Of a stretch of DNA of 64,000 nt, positions 1-8,864 are shown piece by piece (position 1 is the first letter of the stretch; each line of letters begins with the position of its first letter). The stretch is from the NCBI GenBank assembly GCA_902531515.1, contig CACAEJ010000003.1:1-64000 (forward strand). The letters run 5' to 3'. The notes beneath the pieces are model-generated. The model saw only the letters and a program-made list of their open reading frames with translations. It did no database searches and was not told the origin of the DNA. The stretch comes from an uncultured Pseudohongiella sp. (GTDB lineage: Bacteria > Pseudomonadota > Gammaproteobacteria > Pseudomonadales > Pseudohongiellaceae). The position numbers were made by a program, and so were the translations under genes.

Positions 1-78
1 GCAAAGCGCAAAGCGCCTGCTAAGAAGAAAGCAGCAAGAAAGCCAGCTAAAAAGAAAGCAACGCGCAGACGGCGTTGA
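1..78 (+). CDS. C-terminal tail of a Lys/Ala-rich protein (partial)
   Basis: Only the last 25 codons are in the window, ending in TGA at 76-78. They encode a strongly basic tail with KRKAPAKKK, KPAKKK and a final RRRR. This resembles histone H1/AlgP-type tails or the basic tails of some topoisomerases. The tail alone cannot identify the protein. Its composition is like the Lys/Ala-rich end of the S2 protein encoded near 10 kb. A hairpin terminator follows at 151-186, so this gene ends a transcription unit. Confidence 0.6.
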   Translation, partial: AKRKAPAKKKAARKPAKKKATRRRR

Positions 79-150
79 TTTAGCTGGAGCGAGTGTTAGC
101 CATATTAGCTATCTTTGACTTATCTAAGATTCGCTGATAACTCGTCTTAG

Positions 151-186
151 AAAATTCCTCCTTAATGAATATTAGGGAGGATTTTT
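151..186 (+). terminator. Rho-independent terminator
   Basis: A near-perfect 16-bp inverted repeat (151-166 and 171-186, one mismatch and one G-T pair) closes a 4-base GAAT loop. The right arm ends in TTTTT. The left arm starts with AAAA, so it may act in both directions. It separates the Lys-rich gene from tsaB. Confidence 0.8.
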
Positions 187-213
187 CGCTGCTTGTGAAT
201 TAAAATCACCAGA

Positions 214-903
214 ATGATGAAAGTTCTCGCGATTGACACTTCCCGTTTTGAGACACGTGTAGGTCTCCAGGTCGGTAGCACCCTTATAGAAAAGGTATGT
301 ACTGAGAAAATGCGAGCATCCCAGGAGCTATTGTTCCTGATTAAGGGTATTCTGGATGAAGCGGATCTGTTGATCTCTCAAGTTGACGCGATTGGCGTTG
401 TAACCGGCCCTGGATCCTTTACAGGAGTGCGGATTGGTATCGCCGTAGCTCAAGGCTTGAGTGCCGCTAACAGCACTAAGGTGGTTGGGGTATCGTCAAT
501 GGCGTTGTACGCAAAGTCTGGCTGTTCGATGCTAGGTGACGGAAATTTCCTGGTTAGTCTTTTGGCAAAATCACCTGATGTTTACCTAGGGGCATATCAT
601 TGCGAATCTGGAAAACCTAATTTAGTCTGTGACGAGTTTGTACTAAATTACATCGCTGATTTTCAACCCTCGCGTCAAATTTTGGATAAAAAGTGGACTG
701 GGCTAGGTGATGGATGGTCTGAAAGAGAGCTAATTGAGAAAGCGCTGGGTTTGAAGTTAAAGAGCGTAGCTGTGAAGCAAAAACCTTCAATGAAGGACTT
801 TCTTGATCTTTGCACTGATAACTTACAAGCTCCTAAGAGGAAACCTAGTGATCTAGTACTTCCGAATTATATTAAAGAGCCACACTATTCAGTAGCAAAG
901 TGA
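214..903 (+). CDS. tsaB: tRNA threonylcarbamoyladenosine biosynthesis protein TsaB
   Basis: TsaB (YeaZ) is the non-catalytic partner of TsaD and TsaE in making t6A37 on ANN-decoding tRNAs in the cytoplasm. The 229-residue product has the usual length. The N-terminus shows the ASKHA-fold LAIDTS motif (residues 5-10), and GPGSFTGVRIG lies at 65-75, the best conserved stretch of TsaB. Two ATGs are adjacent (214 and 217) and either could be used. Its stop overlaps the GTG start of uppP, so the two are translationally coupled. It is the first gene after a terminator, so a promoter must lie in the short gap at 187-213 or just upstream. Confidence 0.93.
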   Translation: MMKVLAIDTSRFETRVGLQVGSTLIEKVCTEKMRASQELLFLIKGILDEADLLISQVDAIGVVTGPGSFTGVRIGIAVAQGLSAANSTKVVGVSSMALYAKSGCSMLGDGNFLVSLLAKSPDVYLGAYHCESGKPNLVCDEFVLNYIADFQPSRQILDKKWTGLGDGWSERELIEKALGLKLKSVAVKQKPSMKDFLDLCTDNLQAPKRKPSDLVLPNYIKEPHYSVAK

Positions 904-1715
904 TAGTAGATATCAGTTTTTTTCAAGTAACAGTTTTGGGAGCTATCCAAGGCTTAACGGAATTTCTTCCGATATCTTCTTCGGCTCATTTACAATTACC
1001 TAGAGTTCTGCTGAACTGGAAAGATCAAGGGTTAACTTTTGATGTAGCGCTTCATTTGGGCTCGTTGCTAGCCGTGTTGATATACCTGAAAGATGATATT
1101 GCAAACTTAGTAAAGGCATTCTTTACAAGAATAATAAGCAAAAAGAATTCAACTGATGCTGATCTGGCACTTTCATTGATCATCGCTTCTGTACCGGGAG
1201 CAGCAACTGGTTTTCTGTTGAATAATTTTGTTGATCAGTACGCACGCTCGATCGAAATTTTGGCAATATTTACCTTAGTTTTTGCTTTAGTCCTGTTGTA
1301 TGCAGATAAAAAAGGATCACGCGATCGATCGTTGAAGCAGTTAACTTGGATGGATGCTAGCTATATTGGGCTCGCACAAGTCATAGCGCTAATTCCCGGT
1401 GTATCGAGATCAGGAGTTACTATGAGTGCAGCCCTGCTGCTTGGTTATAATCGCAAATCAGCAGCTAAATTTTCTTTTCTCTTATCTATACCCATAATTT
1501 TGGGAAGCAACGCCCTCAGATCATATGATTTGTATTCCCTTCAATTAGATTCATTGGACTTTCTAGTGTTATTTTATGGGATGATAGTTTCCGGAGTGGT
1601 AGCATACACATGTATTCATTATTTTCTAGCTTTAGTTGAAAGGTTTGGCTTTCTACCTTTTGTGGTTTATCGAATTTTTTTAAGCATTACGTTATTCTCG
1701 ATTTCACTGATTTAA
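900..1715 (+). CDS. uppP: undecaprenyl-diphosphatase UppP (BacA)
   Basis: An inner-membrane phosphatase that dephosphorylates undecaprenyl diphosphate, returning the lipid carrier for peptidoglycan and O-antigen synthesis. Both family motifs are present: the E-rich AIQGLTEFLPISSSAHL at residues 15-31 and GVSRSGVTMSAALLLG near 167-182. Several hydrophobic segments fit the multi-pass fold, and 271 aa is normal. The GTG start at 900 overlaps the tsaB stop (GTGA). Together with UppS (12.5 kb) and the DUF368 carrier (37.6 kb), the window holds three steps of the undecaprenyl phosphate cycle. Confidence 0.95.
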   Translation: MIVDISFFQVTVLGAIQGLTEFLPISSSAHLQLPRVLLNWKDQGLTFDVALHLGSLLAVLIYLKDDIANLVKAFFTRIISKKNSTDADLALSLIIASVPGAATGFLLNNFVDQYARSIEILAIFTLVFALVLLYADKKGSRDRSLKQLTWMDASYIGLAQVIALIPGVSRSGVTMSAALLLGYNRKSAAKFSFLLSIPIILGSNALRSYDLYSLQLDSLDFLVLFYGMIVSGVVAYTCIHYFLALVERFGFLPFVVYRIFLSITLFSISLI

Positions 1716-1722
1716 ATTAACT

Positions 1723-2475
1723 GTGAGAATCTATATTGTATATGAAAATCAAGAACCTGACTCCAAGGAGGAACTACTCCATTCGAGAACCAATCTATCA
1801 CTGATCCCTCATTCGGAAATTACCAAACGTCGATCTGATGGCTATCTCTACTTCTCTAAAGGGGTTTTAAAACTGCAATTAGTATCAGTTCCTGCCATGA
1901 ACCCCTTATTTGTTTCGTTTGAGCATCTAGAACGTCGGGTCAAAGACTCTTTGTTCCAGCAGAATTTGATAAAGGCAGTTGGAATTGGTAGAGGTAGAAG
2001 GCCCTCTGTTCTTGATGGAACCGCGGGCTTGGGCTCGGATGCCTTCTTAATGGCATCTACAGGCACTTCGGTATCGCTAGTTGAGAGGAATCCAATTATT
2101 TATGAGCTGTTAAACGATGGACTTAAGAGGTATGAATTGAATGGCTCAAAGGAATCCGAAATATCGACTAGGATGTATATTGAAAAACGGGATTTTCTCG
2201 AATTAAAAGATTTACACTACAGTTTCGACGCGGTTTATCTCGATCCAATGTTTCCTTCAACTAAGAAAAATAGTCTGTCAAAAAGGCCTATGTATTATTT
2301 ACAAAAATTTCTACAGGAAGAGGCAAGTGAACATGATATGCTTTCTGTGGCCAAATCAATTGCAACAAAAAGAGTTGTTGTAAAAAGAGGTATCCATTCG
2401 CCTAATTTGGCCGATCATAATGCCGACTTAGTCTATCGAGGGAATAGCAGCAGGTTCGATGTTTATTTGGTTTGA
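1723..2475 (+). CDS. rsmJ: 16S rRNA (guanine1516-N2)-methyltransferase RsmJ
   Basis: RsmJ (YhiQ) methylates G1516 of 16S rRNA using S-adenosylmethionine. The Rossmann glycine loop reads LDGTAGLGSDA (around residue 98), followed by LVERNP, which carries the acidic ribose-binding residue. The family-specific YLDPMFPSTKK near residue 172 supplies the catalytic D-P-M-F motif. The start is GTG at 1723, 7 bases after the uppP stop, so it probably belongs to the tsaB-uppP operon. Its 3' end overlaps the end of the convergent dapE by 13 bases. Confidence 0.92.
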   Translation: MRIYIVYENQEPDSKEELLHSRTNLSLIPHSEITKRRSDGYLYFSKGVLKLQLVSVPAMNPLFVSFEHLERRVKDSLFQQNLIKAVGIGRGRRPSVLDGTAGLGSDAFLMASTGTSVSLVERNPIIYELLNDGLKRYELNGSKESEISTRMYIEKRDFLELKDLHYSFDAVYLDPMFPSTKKNSLSKRPMYYLQKFLQEEASEHDMLSVAKSIATKRVVVKRGIHSPNLADHNADLVYRGNSSRFDVYLV

Positions 2476-3614
2476 AAGTTATATTCTTTCTCCTCATTAA
2501 TAGCTATTAAGATTTTTTCATAAATCACACTTAATTTTTCGATATCTTCCAGGCGAACACATTCGTCTATCTTATGGATTGTTTCATTCGATGGTCCCAA
2601 CTCTACTACCTCCGCCCCAGTTGGGGCGACAAATCTGCCGTCAGACGTACCTCCAGCAGTCGAAAGGATCGGTTTAGTGCCAACAACTTGCTCCACGCTA
2701 TTCGAAACTAAGTGGATTAAATTTAAGCTTTTTGTTAGGAAAGGTTTTCCGGATAGGTTCCAGTCAATTTTATAATCAGACGTGAACTTCTCTATAATCT
2801 GAACCACGCGGCCTTTTAATGATTTCTCGCTACTTTCTGTAGAGTAACGAAAGTTAAAGTCAACTTCGATAGAGTCCGGAATTACATTCGTGACTCCTAC
2901 TCCCCCTCGAAAATTAGAGATTTGAAAACTAGTGGGTGGAAAATGTTCATTTCCATCGTCCCAGGCTTCTTTCACTAATTCATCTAGAATGGGCACTCCC
3001 ATATGAATTGGGTTCTTAGCAAGATGGGGATAGGCAACATGGCCCTTTATGCCAAGTAACTTAAGTTTTCCGTTTAAGGAGCCGCGACGTCCTATCTTTA
3101 CGGTGTCTCCTAAGGAATTGGACGAACTGGGCTCTCCAACTAGACAATAGTCTATTTTAGTCTTTCGAGAGCGAAATTCCTCCATCACGCGACGTACCCC
3201 ATTAATCGCATCGCCTTCTTCGTCGCTAGTAACCATGTATGCCAATTTGAAATTCAGTGTATTGTGAGTAAGGAATCTTTCTATCGCAGTAATCATGGCA
3301 GCAAGGCTGCCTTTCATGTCTGCGGCCCCACGTCCAAAAAGGAATCCATTCTTAAGTGTGGGAATGAAAGGGTCACTAGCCCATAACTCAACTGAACCGG
3401 GCGGGACGACATCGGTGTGTCCAACGAATGCAAATAAAGGGCCTGAATCTCCCAATACAGCCCAAAGGTTTGAGACATCTTCAAAATTTAAATATTCGAT
3501 TGAAAACCCAAGCCTACTTAAACGTTCGGCGAGTATTTTTTGGCAGCCACCATCTACGGGCGTCACAGAATGAATTTCGATAAGCTGTTCGGTGAGTTTT
3601 CTAGTCTCAGACAT
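2463..3614 (-). CDS. dapE: succinyl-diaminopimelate desuccinylase DapE
   Basis: A zinc hydrolase of the M20 family that converts N-succinyl-LL-2,6-diaminopimelate to LL-diaminopimelate and succinate, for lysine and peptidoglycan. Metal and catalytic motifs are intact: GHTDVVPPG (His at about 66), GRGAADMKGS (Asp at about 99), TSDEEGDAINGV (Glu pair near 132) and VGEPSSS. The length, 383 aa, is typical. It is the last gene of a minus-strand run, 8 bases after dapD. dapC, found in this neighbourhood in Pseudomonas, is not here. Confidence 0.96.
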   Translation of the reverse strand: MSETRKLTEQLIEIHSVTPVDGGCQKILAERLSRLGFSIEYLNFEDVSNLWAVLGDSGPLFAFVGHTDVVPPGSVELWASDPFIPTLKNGFLFGRGAADMKGSLAAMITAIERFLTHNTLNFKLAYMVTSDEEGDAINGVRRVMEEFRSRKTKIDYCLVGEPSSSNSLGDTVKIGRRGSLNGKLKLLGIKGHVAYPHLAKNPIHMGVPILDELVKEAWDDGNEHFPPTSFQISNFRGGVGVTNVIPDSIEVDFNFRYSTESSEKSLKGRVVQIIEKFTSDYKIDWNLSGKPFLTKSLNLIHLVSNSVEQVVGTKPILSTAGGTSDGRFVAPTGAEVVELGPSNETIHKIDECVRLEDIEKLSVIYEKILIAINEEKEYNFQTK

Positions 3615-3622
3615 TAAAGTTC

Positions 3623-4654
3623 CTAATTGTGTGAATGAAGTTCTTCATTAAGTGACATACTCCCAGGATCGGGAATACATTCGATAGCCCCACTCAGGGA
3701 GTTTCGCCTGAAGATAAGATTCTTTTCTGTCCGGATGTCTTTTGCTTTGGCAATTTTTATTAAATCCCCTTCTGCATTGAGCATGTTAACTTTCATTCCA
3801 GCAGTCACATATAAACCGGCTTCAATAGTGCAGCCATCGGCCAGAGGGAACCCGATACCGGCATTTGCTCCAATTAAACAGTTTTCCCCAACTGAAACTA
3901 ATTCAGTGCCTCCACCTGAGAGAGTGCCCATAGTGCTAGAGCTTCCGCCCAGGTCGCTTCCTTTCGCAACTATTACACCAGCAGAAATTCTCCCTTCCAC
4001 CATGGCTGTTCCCTGAGTGCCAGCATTAAAGTTTACAAACCCTTCGTGCATTACTGTGGTACCACTGCCTATATACGCGCCAAGCCGAACTCTGGACGTA
4101 TCGGCTATTCTTATACCGGAGGGAACAACATAGTTGGTCATTTTTGGGAATTTATCGACGGATTCTACACTCAACACCTTACCCTGTGCGCGCGCCTCCA
4201 ACTGACGCAAAGGAAGGTCTATCAGATCAACTGGGCCTTGGTCCGTCCAGGCGATATTTTTCAGGACACCAAATAAACCATCTAGATTGATCTTGTTGGG
4301 TTCTGCGAGCCTGTGAGAAAGTAGGTGCAGCTTTAGAAAAGCTTCTGGAATTGATTTAGGCGCTGTGTCCTCCATTTGCAACATTAAGATGGTTGTATTT
4401 GCTGCGCTGATCCCCTCAAATATTTCGGACTGATCGATAAAAACCCCCTCAGAAAAACTACGATTAACAAGATCAGTCTGAGCTTCCGTTAGCTCGATAT
4501 AGCCTGTATTTGCAAGTCCGGATATCTCGATTAATCTTTGAACTACAATTTTATCTGGATGAATCTGGGGCCTAGGATAAAATACCTCAATAATCTCTCC
4601 GGTAGAATTTTTTGTACCGATTCCGAATGCATAACTATGAACTTCTTGAATCAT
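3623..4654 (-). CDS. dapD: tetrahydrodipicolinate N-succinyltransferase DapD (long Pseudomonas type)
   Basis: DapD succinylates tetrahydrodipicolinate with succinyl-CoA, the step before DapC and DapE. At 343 aa it matches the longer Pseudomonas-type DapD rather than the ~274-aa enterobacterial form. The C-terminal half carries the left-handed beta-helix of hexapeptide repeats (for example VRLGAYIGSGTTVM and GGGTELVSVGENCLIGANAG). The N-terminal half is the family's own domain. It lies between the ArsC-like gene (11 bases upstream) and dapE (8 bases downstream) in one operon. Confidence 0.94.
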   Translation of the reverse strand: MIQEVHSYAFGIGTKNSTGEIIEVFYPRPQIHPDKIVVQRLIEISGLANTGYIELTEAQTDLVNRSFSEGVFIDQSEIFEGISAANTTILMLQMEDTAPKSIPEAFLKLHLLSHRLAEPNKINLDGLFGVLKNIAWTDQGPVDLIDLPLRQLEARAQGKVLSVESVDKFPKMTNYVVPSGIRIADTSRVRLGAYIGSGTTVMHEGFVNFNAGTQGTAMVEGRISAGVIVAKGSDLGGSSSTMGTLSGGGTELVSVGENCLIGANAGIGFPLADGCTIEAGLYVTAGMKVNMLNAEGDLIKIAKAKDIRTEKNLIFRRNSLSGAIECIPDPGSMSLNEELHSHN

Positions 4655-4665
4655 TTATACCTTCC

Positions 4666-5012
4666 TTAACTCATGACTTTTTTTGATATTAAGTCTTCAC
4701 TGAAACCAAGTGACCATTCTTCATCAATTTTAAATATCGGTCGGACTATAATAGAGGGCTGGGATGTCATTAGCTCTTTCGCCACCTTTACATTGAGTGA
4801 TGTCTTGAGATTTTCTGGTAGTTTTCGCCAAGTCGTACCACGCTTGTTTATCAGTTCATGATAAGTAAAGTGTTGCAGCAATGTAGCGGCTAACTTCTCG
4901 TCACACCCATCAGATTTGTAATTATAAAACTTATATTGTAAACCATGATTACTTAGCCAGACTCTTGCTTTTTTATCTTGTCGCAATTAGGTATTCCGAA
5001 TAGGGTAATCAT
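4666..5012 (-). CDS. Spx/ArsC-family (YffB-like) protein, joined by a -1 frameshift
   Basis: Thioredoxin-fold protein of the ArsC/Spx/YffB family. Translation from the ATG at 5012 gives MITLFGIPNCDKIKK and then, in that frame, stops five codons later. A -1 shift at A-AAA-AAG (4974-4968) continues directly into ARVWLSNHGLQYKFYN and on to the stop at 4666, giving about 115 aa, the family's normal size. The family Cys in GIPNCD lies before the shift, and NKRGTTWRKL and the C-terminal IVRPI region after it. Without the shift, the downstream frame could start only at a TTG at 4986 and would lack the first strand and the Cys. A purine-rich AGAGAG precedes the ATG. The site may be programmed frameshifting, a real one-base loss from an A7 run, or a sequence error. 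It sits 18 bases after glnD and 11 before dapD; Pseudomonas has a homologue in the same place. Confidence 0.75.
4968..4974 (-). other. slippery heptamer A-AAA-AAG inside the ArsC-like gene
   Basis: On the minus strand the zero-frame codons are ATA AAA AAG, which makes a perfect X-XXY-YYZ heptamer of the type used by E. coli dnaX. Slipping back one base restores the conserved IKKARVWL reading. I see no strong Shine-Dalgarno-like stimulator upstream and only weak AT-rich hairpins downstream, so true programming is unproven. Confidence 0.6.
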
Positions 5013-5030
5013 GTTTCTCTCTTGTAGCAG

Positions 5031-7751
5031 TTAAAGCTTATTTTTTAGTTGGTATTTGATCTCTGTGCATAGTCTATCGGAGTTGTCTTTTCCTACTATG
5101 GGTTGTCCTTGTTTATCTGTAATGAAAAACAAGTCTTCAACTCTCTCTCCTAGGGTCGTGATGCGGGCATCTTTTATATGTATCTCACTTGTAGCCAAAA
5201 CTTCACCTACACACGCAAGAACGCCTGATTGGTCCGGGCAGTTTATTTCTAAAATCGAGTAATTCTGGTTGAAAGGTGTTATTAAAGTAACTTCTATACT
5301 TTTTGCAAAGTATTTCTCTTTTCGAGTCTGCCTAAGCTTTGGCACTCTTATACTTTCATAATCTTGCCGAAGCCAAGTTTCAAGCAGTTGGATTATCTCT
5401 GCTCTTCGCGGCAAATTATCTCCAACTGGAAGACCCCCATTTTCGAGCACAGTAAAAGTATCCATGCAGTAATCGTGAGACGAAGTGAAAATGCGTGCTT
5501 CTTGTATGTCTAAACCTAACTTCTCAAACGCTGCGGTGCAGATAGCAAATAAGTAGTCTGCGTTTGCGGTATAAATGAAAACCTGAGTCGCTCCCTCTCC
5601 TTCAGTTGCAGTATTGATATCTTGGACTAAAACTAGCGGGTCAGACTCTTCGAATTGAATAATACCTTCTGTATGCCAGGCAATATTTGAAACAGACTCC
5701 CGAACGAAATATTCGTCATCGGATAATTCCCATACGTTTTGGATCTTCTCGACTGGAAAATTCTTGTCTTTGAGCAATTTAAACGCGGTATCTTTTTTAT
5801 CCGATATTCGCTCTTCACGATTTATAGTTCTCTCTAAACCCGCCCTTAACGCTCGCCTTGTGTTTTGATAGAGTTGTCTCAAAAGCGTCGCACGCCAGCT
5901 GTTCCATAATTCTGGGTTAGTCGCGCAGATATCAGCTACAGTCATAGTGTAGAGATAATCAAGGTGTAATTTATCACCCATATGTTCAGCAAAATCCTTT
6001 ATAACATTGTGGTCATTGATGTCCTTTCTTTGCGCCGTCATCGACATCAAAAGATGGTTTTCAACGAGCCAGGATACTAACCTTGTATCCCATTCGCTTA
6101 GTTTGTGACGGGCACAAAAATTTATGGCGTCAGTTTTCCCCAGTTCGCTATGATCTCCACCACGACCCTTTGCGATATCGTGGTACAAACCGGCAATATA
6201 GAGAAGCTCCACTTTAGGTAAGTTTTTAAAGATATGCGCAGCTACAGGAAACGAATCAGCAGCTTCAGGAAGGCGAAATTTTCTCATATTTTCAATCACT
6301 TGCAATGTGTGCGCATCAACTGTGTAGATATGAAATAAGTCATGCTGCATTTGGCCCGTTATTCTTCCAAATTCTGGCAAATATAGTCCTAAGACTCCGT
6401 AGCGCGCCATTCGGCTTAATTGGAGACTCATATGATTCTGGGTCCTCAAAAGTTTTGTGAACAACTTAATATTTCGAGAATCTAGCCTGAAAGTTTCATC
6501 AATTAACCCTCTACTTTCCAGGATTAGACGAATCGTTGAGGCCCTAATACCTTTGATTAATGGGTTCTCACCCATCAAGACAAAGATTTCAATCAAAGCA
6601 AACGGAGTCTGTTTAAAGACTTTAGAGTTTGCAACTTCGATATATTCGTTCCGAATTTGAAAGCGGGAATTAATCGAAGATATTTTTGTTTTTTCATGTT
6701 CTCTAAAAATCACCTCGTCCAGATGTTGAAGAATGACATCATTTAATTCACTCAGGCTTCCCACCTCACGATAATAGAGTTTCATTAGCTTTTCTACAGC
6801 GAGACTTTTTTCATCGTCCTTATATCCTAAGAGCCGAGATAGGCCTTTCTGTTTCTCAAAGAGCAATCTATCCTCGCTACGGTTTTCAAGCATGTGAAGT
6901 CCATACCGAATTTTCCATAGAAATTCTTGACCCTTCTTTAGAGATGCATATTCCTGTTCTGTAAGGAAACCGGAATTCATTAAATCTTTGAATGAATTCG
7001 TGCCAAACTTACGCTTGCAAACCCAAGAAATAGTCTGAATGTCTCTTAATCCGCCAGGGGAGGTTTTTACATTTGGCTCTAGTGCGTAATCAACTCCGCA
7101 GGATTTCAGATGTCGCATGCTTTGTTCATTCAATTTTGCGGTAACAAATTTTTTTACGGGCCAAATTCGCTCGTTATGGGTTACTTTATACATTGCCTTA
7201 TATAAATCAGGATTCCCGATCAATACTCGAGACTCCATTAGCGCGGTCGCGACAGTTATATCTTGCGATGCCTCGTGCTTACACTGGCGAATTGATCGGA
7301 CACTATGTCCCGGTTCAAGACCTATATCCCACAATATTGTTAGAAACGAACTTATGTAGTCTCGGTACTTTTTATGCCAACCGCTCTTTGTAAGAACAAG
7401 AAGGTCTACATCAGAGTGAGGTAAAAGCTCTCCTCGGCCATACCCTCCAACAGCGATTAGGCATATTTCATTCCGGTCAGGCCAGTTTAATGCTTTCCAT
7501 GCAAGCTTTAGAATCTCGTCGACGACCCAAGCTCTTCCTCTGACAATCTGTTCGATACTTTGTTCTTGTTTGTATCGTATATTGAGGATAGCGTCCGATG
7601 ATTCGTGTGCTTTTTTTAAAAGGGGGATAGGGCTTCCTGCTTCACTTACCTTTTCTCTTAATTTGACTATATCGAGAAGTTCATTATCAGGGAAGAATTC
7701 CGGAATTTCATACACTGGTAATGGATGCTTGGGAAATTTAAAGAAGCTCAC
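5031..7751 (-). CDS. glnD: bifunctional [protein-PII] uridylyltransferase / uridylyl-removing enzyme GlnD
   Basis: The cytoplasmic glutamine sensor that adds UMP to, or removes it from, PII proteins and so controls nitrogen assimilation. The domains are in the expected order: nucleotidyltransferase with GGYGRGELLPHSDVDLLVL (residues 102-120), an HD phosphohydrolase with YHDIAKGRGGDHSELG (about 525-540), and two C-terminal ACT domains (roughly 715-800 and 825-906). The 906-aa length is close to E. coli GlnD (890). Its ATG overlaps the map stop codon (ATGA), so it is coupled to map. No PII gene is in the window. Confidence 0.97.
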   Translation of the reverse strand: MSFFKFPKHPLPVYEIPEFFPDNELLDIVKLREKVSEAGSPIPLLKKAHESSDAILNIRYKQEQSIEQIVRGRAWVVDEILKLAWKALNWPDRNEICLIAVGGYGRGELLPHSDVDLLVLTKSGWHKKYRDYISSFLTILWDIGLEPGHSVRSIRQCKHEASQDITVATALMESRVLIGNPDLYKAMYKVTHNERIWPVKKFVTAKLNEQSMRHLKSCGVDYALEPNVKTSPGGLRDIQTISWVCKRKFGTNSFKDLMNSGFLTEQEYASLKKGQEFLWKIRYGLHMLENRSEDRLLFEKQKGLSRLLGYKDDEKSLAVEKLMKLYYREVGSLSELNDVILQHLDEVIFREHEKTKISSINSRFQIRNEYIEVANSKVFKQTPFALIEIFVLMGENPLIKGIRASTIRLILESRGLIDETFRLDSRNIKLFTKLLRTQNHMSLQLSRMARYGVLGLYLPEFGRITGQMQHDLFHIYTVDAHTLQVIENMRKFRLPEAADSFPVAAHIFKNLPKVELLYIAGLYHDIAKGRGGDHSELGKTDAINFCARHKLSEWDTRLVSWLVENHLLMSMTAQRKDINDHNVIKDFAEHMGDKLHLDYLYTMTVADICATNPELWNSWRATLLRQLYQNTRRALRAGLERTINREERISDKKDTAFKLLKDKNFPVEKIQNVWELSDDEYFVRESVSNIAWHTEGIIQFEESDPLVLVQDINTATEGEGATQVFIYTANADYLFAICTAAFEKLGLDIQEARIFTSSHDYCMDTFTVLENGGLPVGDNLPRRAEIIQLLETWLRQDYESIRVPKLRQTRKEKYFAKSIEVTLITPFNQNYSILEINCPDQSGVLACVGEVLATSEIHIKDARITTLGERVEDLFFITDKQGQPIVGKDNSDRLCTEIKYQLKNKL

Positions 7752-8521
7752 AATTTCTCATCTGAACGAAGCGTGAGAATCTCACATCCAATTTTAGTCA
7801 CCGCCAAGGTATGCTCCCATTGAGCTGACAGGCGGCGATCCTTGGTAGTTACGGTCCAGCCATCTTTTTTTGACAGTTTAGTATCACGAGTTCCTGCATT
7901 TAGCATTGGTTCTATGGTAAATGTCATTCCTTCCTTTATCTCAACGCCTTGATTAGGTCTCCCATAATGAAGGACCTGAGGATCTTCATGAAAGACTCTT
8001 CCTATCCCATGGCCACAATATTCACGCACAATGGAATAATTATGTGCCTCTCCATGTTGCTGAATTATATGACCAAGGTCTCCTAAAGTGGCCCCTGGTT
8101 TTACAAGCTCGATGGCCTTGTAGAGACACTCTTGAGTCACTCTGACCAACCTCTTTGCGTGCTCGGGCGTTTTGCCTACAAGAAACATTTTACTGGTATC
8201 GCCGTGAAATTCATCTTTGATGACAGTAATGTCGATGTTTATTATATCGCCAGATTTCAGGATCTTTTGGTTGTTTGGGATTCCATGACAAATCACGTGG
8301 TTCACAGAGGTACAAATAGATTTTGGAAAGCCGTTATAATTCAAAGGGGCAGGAATAGCGCTTTGCTCTTTTGTAATAAAATCATGGCAAATCCGATCTA
8401 ATTCTCCAGTGCTTACGCCCGGTTTAACATACTCTCCAATCATCTCTAAAACTTCAGCTGCTAATTTGCCAGCTACTCTCATTTTTGAAATTTCTTCAGA
8501 AGTTTTTATGTCTATTGCCAT
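7748..8521 (-). CDS. map: methionine aminopeptidase, type I
   Basis: Removes the initiator Met from nascent proteins. I chose the ATG at 8521 because the N-terminus MAIDIKTSEEISKMRVAGKL then matches the E. coli enzyme; a TTG nine codons earlier is less likely. The metal ligands are in place: NIDITV and GDTSKMF (Asp pair), CGHGIGRVFHEDP (His), TIEPML (Glu) and the final QWEHTLAVT (Glu). The product is 257 aa. It opens the minus-strand operon map-glnD-arsC-like-dapD-dapE and diverges from rpsB, the usual arrangement. Confidence 0.96.
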   Translation of the reverse strand: MAIDIKTSEEISKMRVAGKLAAEVLEMIGEYVKPGVSTGELDRICHDFITKEQSAIPAPLNYNGFPKSICTSVNHVICHGIPNNQKILKSGDIINIDITVIKDEFHGDTSKMFLVGKTPEHAKRLVRVTQECLYKAIELVKPGATLGDLGHIIQQHGEAHNYSIVREYCGHGIGRVFHEDPQVLHYGRPNQGVEIKEGMTFTIEPMLNAGTRDTKLSKKDGWTVTTKDRRLSAQWEHTLAVTKIGCEILTLRSDEKL

Positions 8522-8690
8522 ATAAATCACGCGTCTACTAGGATTCAAGACTTTTAGTAAGACAGGTATTTTAAATCACACTGCTTTGAGAGTACAAAAT
8601 ATCTGCCTAAAAATACTCATATTGTGGTCTTTACAGCTTTTTATCAGTCGGGTAGTTCATGAGATATTGCTTTCGAGAAGCGCCATATTA

Positions 8691-8699
8691 TGGTATAAA
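8691..8699 (+). promoter_or_regulatory. candidate rpsB promoter (extended -10)
   Basis: TGGTATAAA fits an extended -10 (TGn-TATAAA). A GC-rich stretch CCCGCGC follows immediately, resembling the discriminator of stringently controlled ribosomal promoters. No good -35 lies at the right distance. It is about 165 bases before the rpsB ATG, leaving room for a regulatory leader. Confidence 0.4.
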
Positions 8700-8864
8700 C
8701 CCGCGCTTCACTCTCGGAACTCAAGAAGCGTTCTGAGGTATTAATAAAAATTGTTAATTAATGTCGCACATACATCGTCACATGTAATCTGGGTGCCTTG
8801 ATTTATTTTTGATAGGTTGATTCATGGGGTGTATGGAGGCTTAACCCAAACTAAAGGTAAGAAA
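8700..8864 (+). promoter_or_regulatory. rpsB 5' leader, probable S2 autoregulatory RNA
   Basis: The long untranslated leader of rpsB is folded by complementary blocks: CATACA (8769-8774) can pair with TGTATG (8830-8835), and GGGTGCC (8791-8797) with GGC (8838-8840) plus ACCC (8844-8847). Gammaproteobacterial rpsB-tsf operons are known to be repressed by S2 through their leader, and these paired segments just before the ribosome-binding site fit that. The folding is my own pairing and was not computed. Confidence 0.45.

Noticed and set aside
8817-8864. A longer S2 start 16 codons upstream
   Set aside because: The S2 family begins at MSVSMKEML, with a good ribosome site before the ATG at 8865; the upstream part belongs to the leader.
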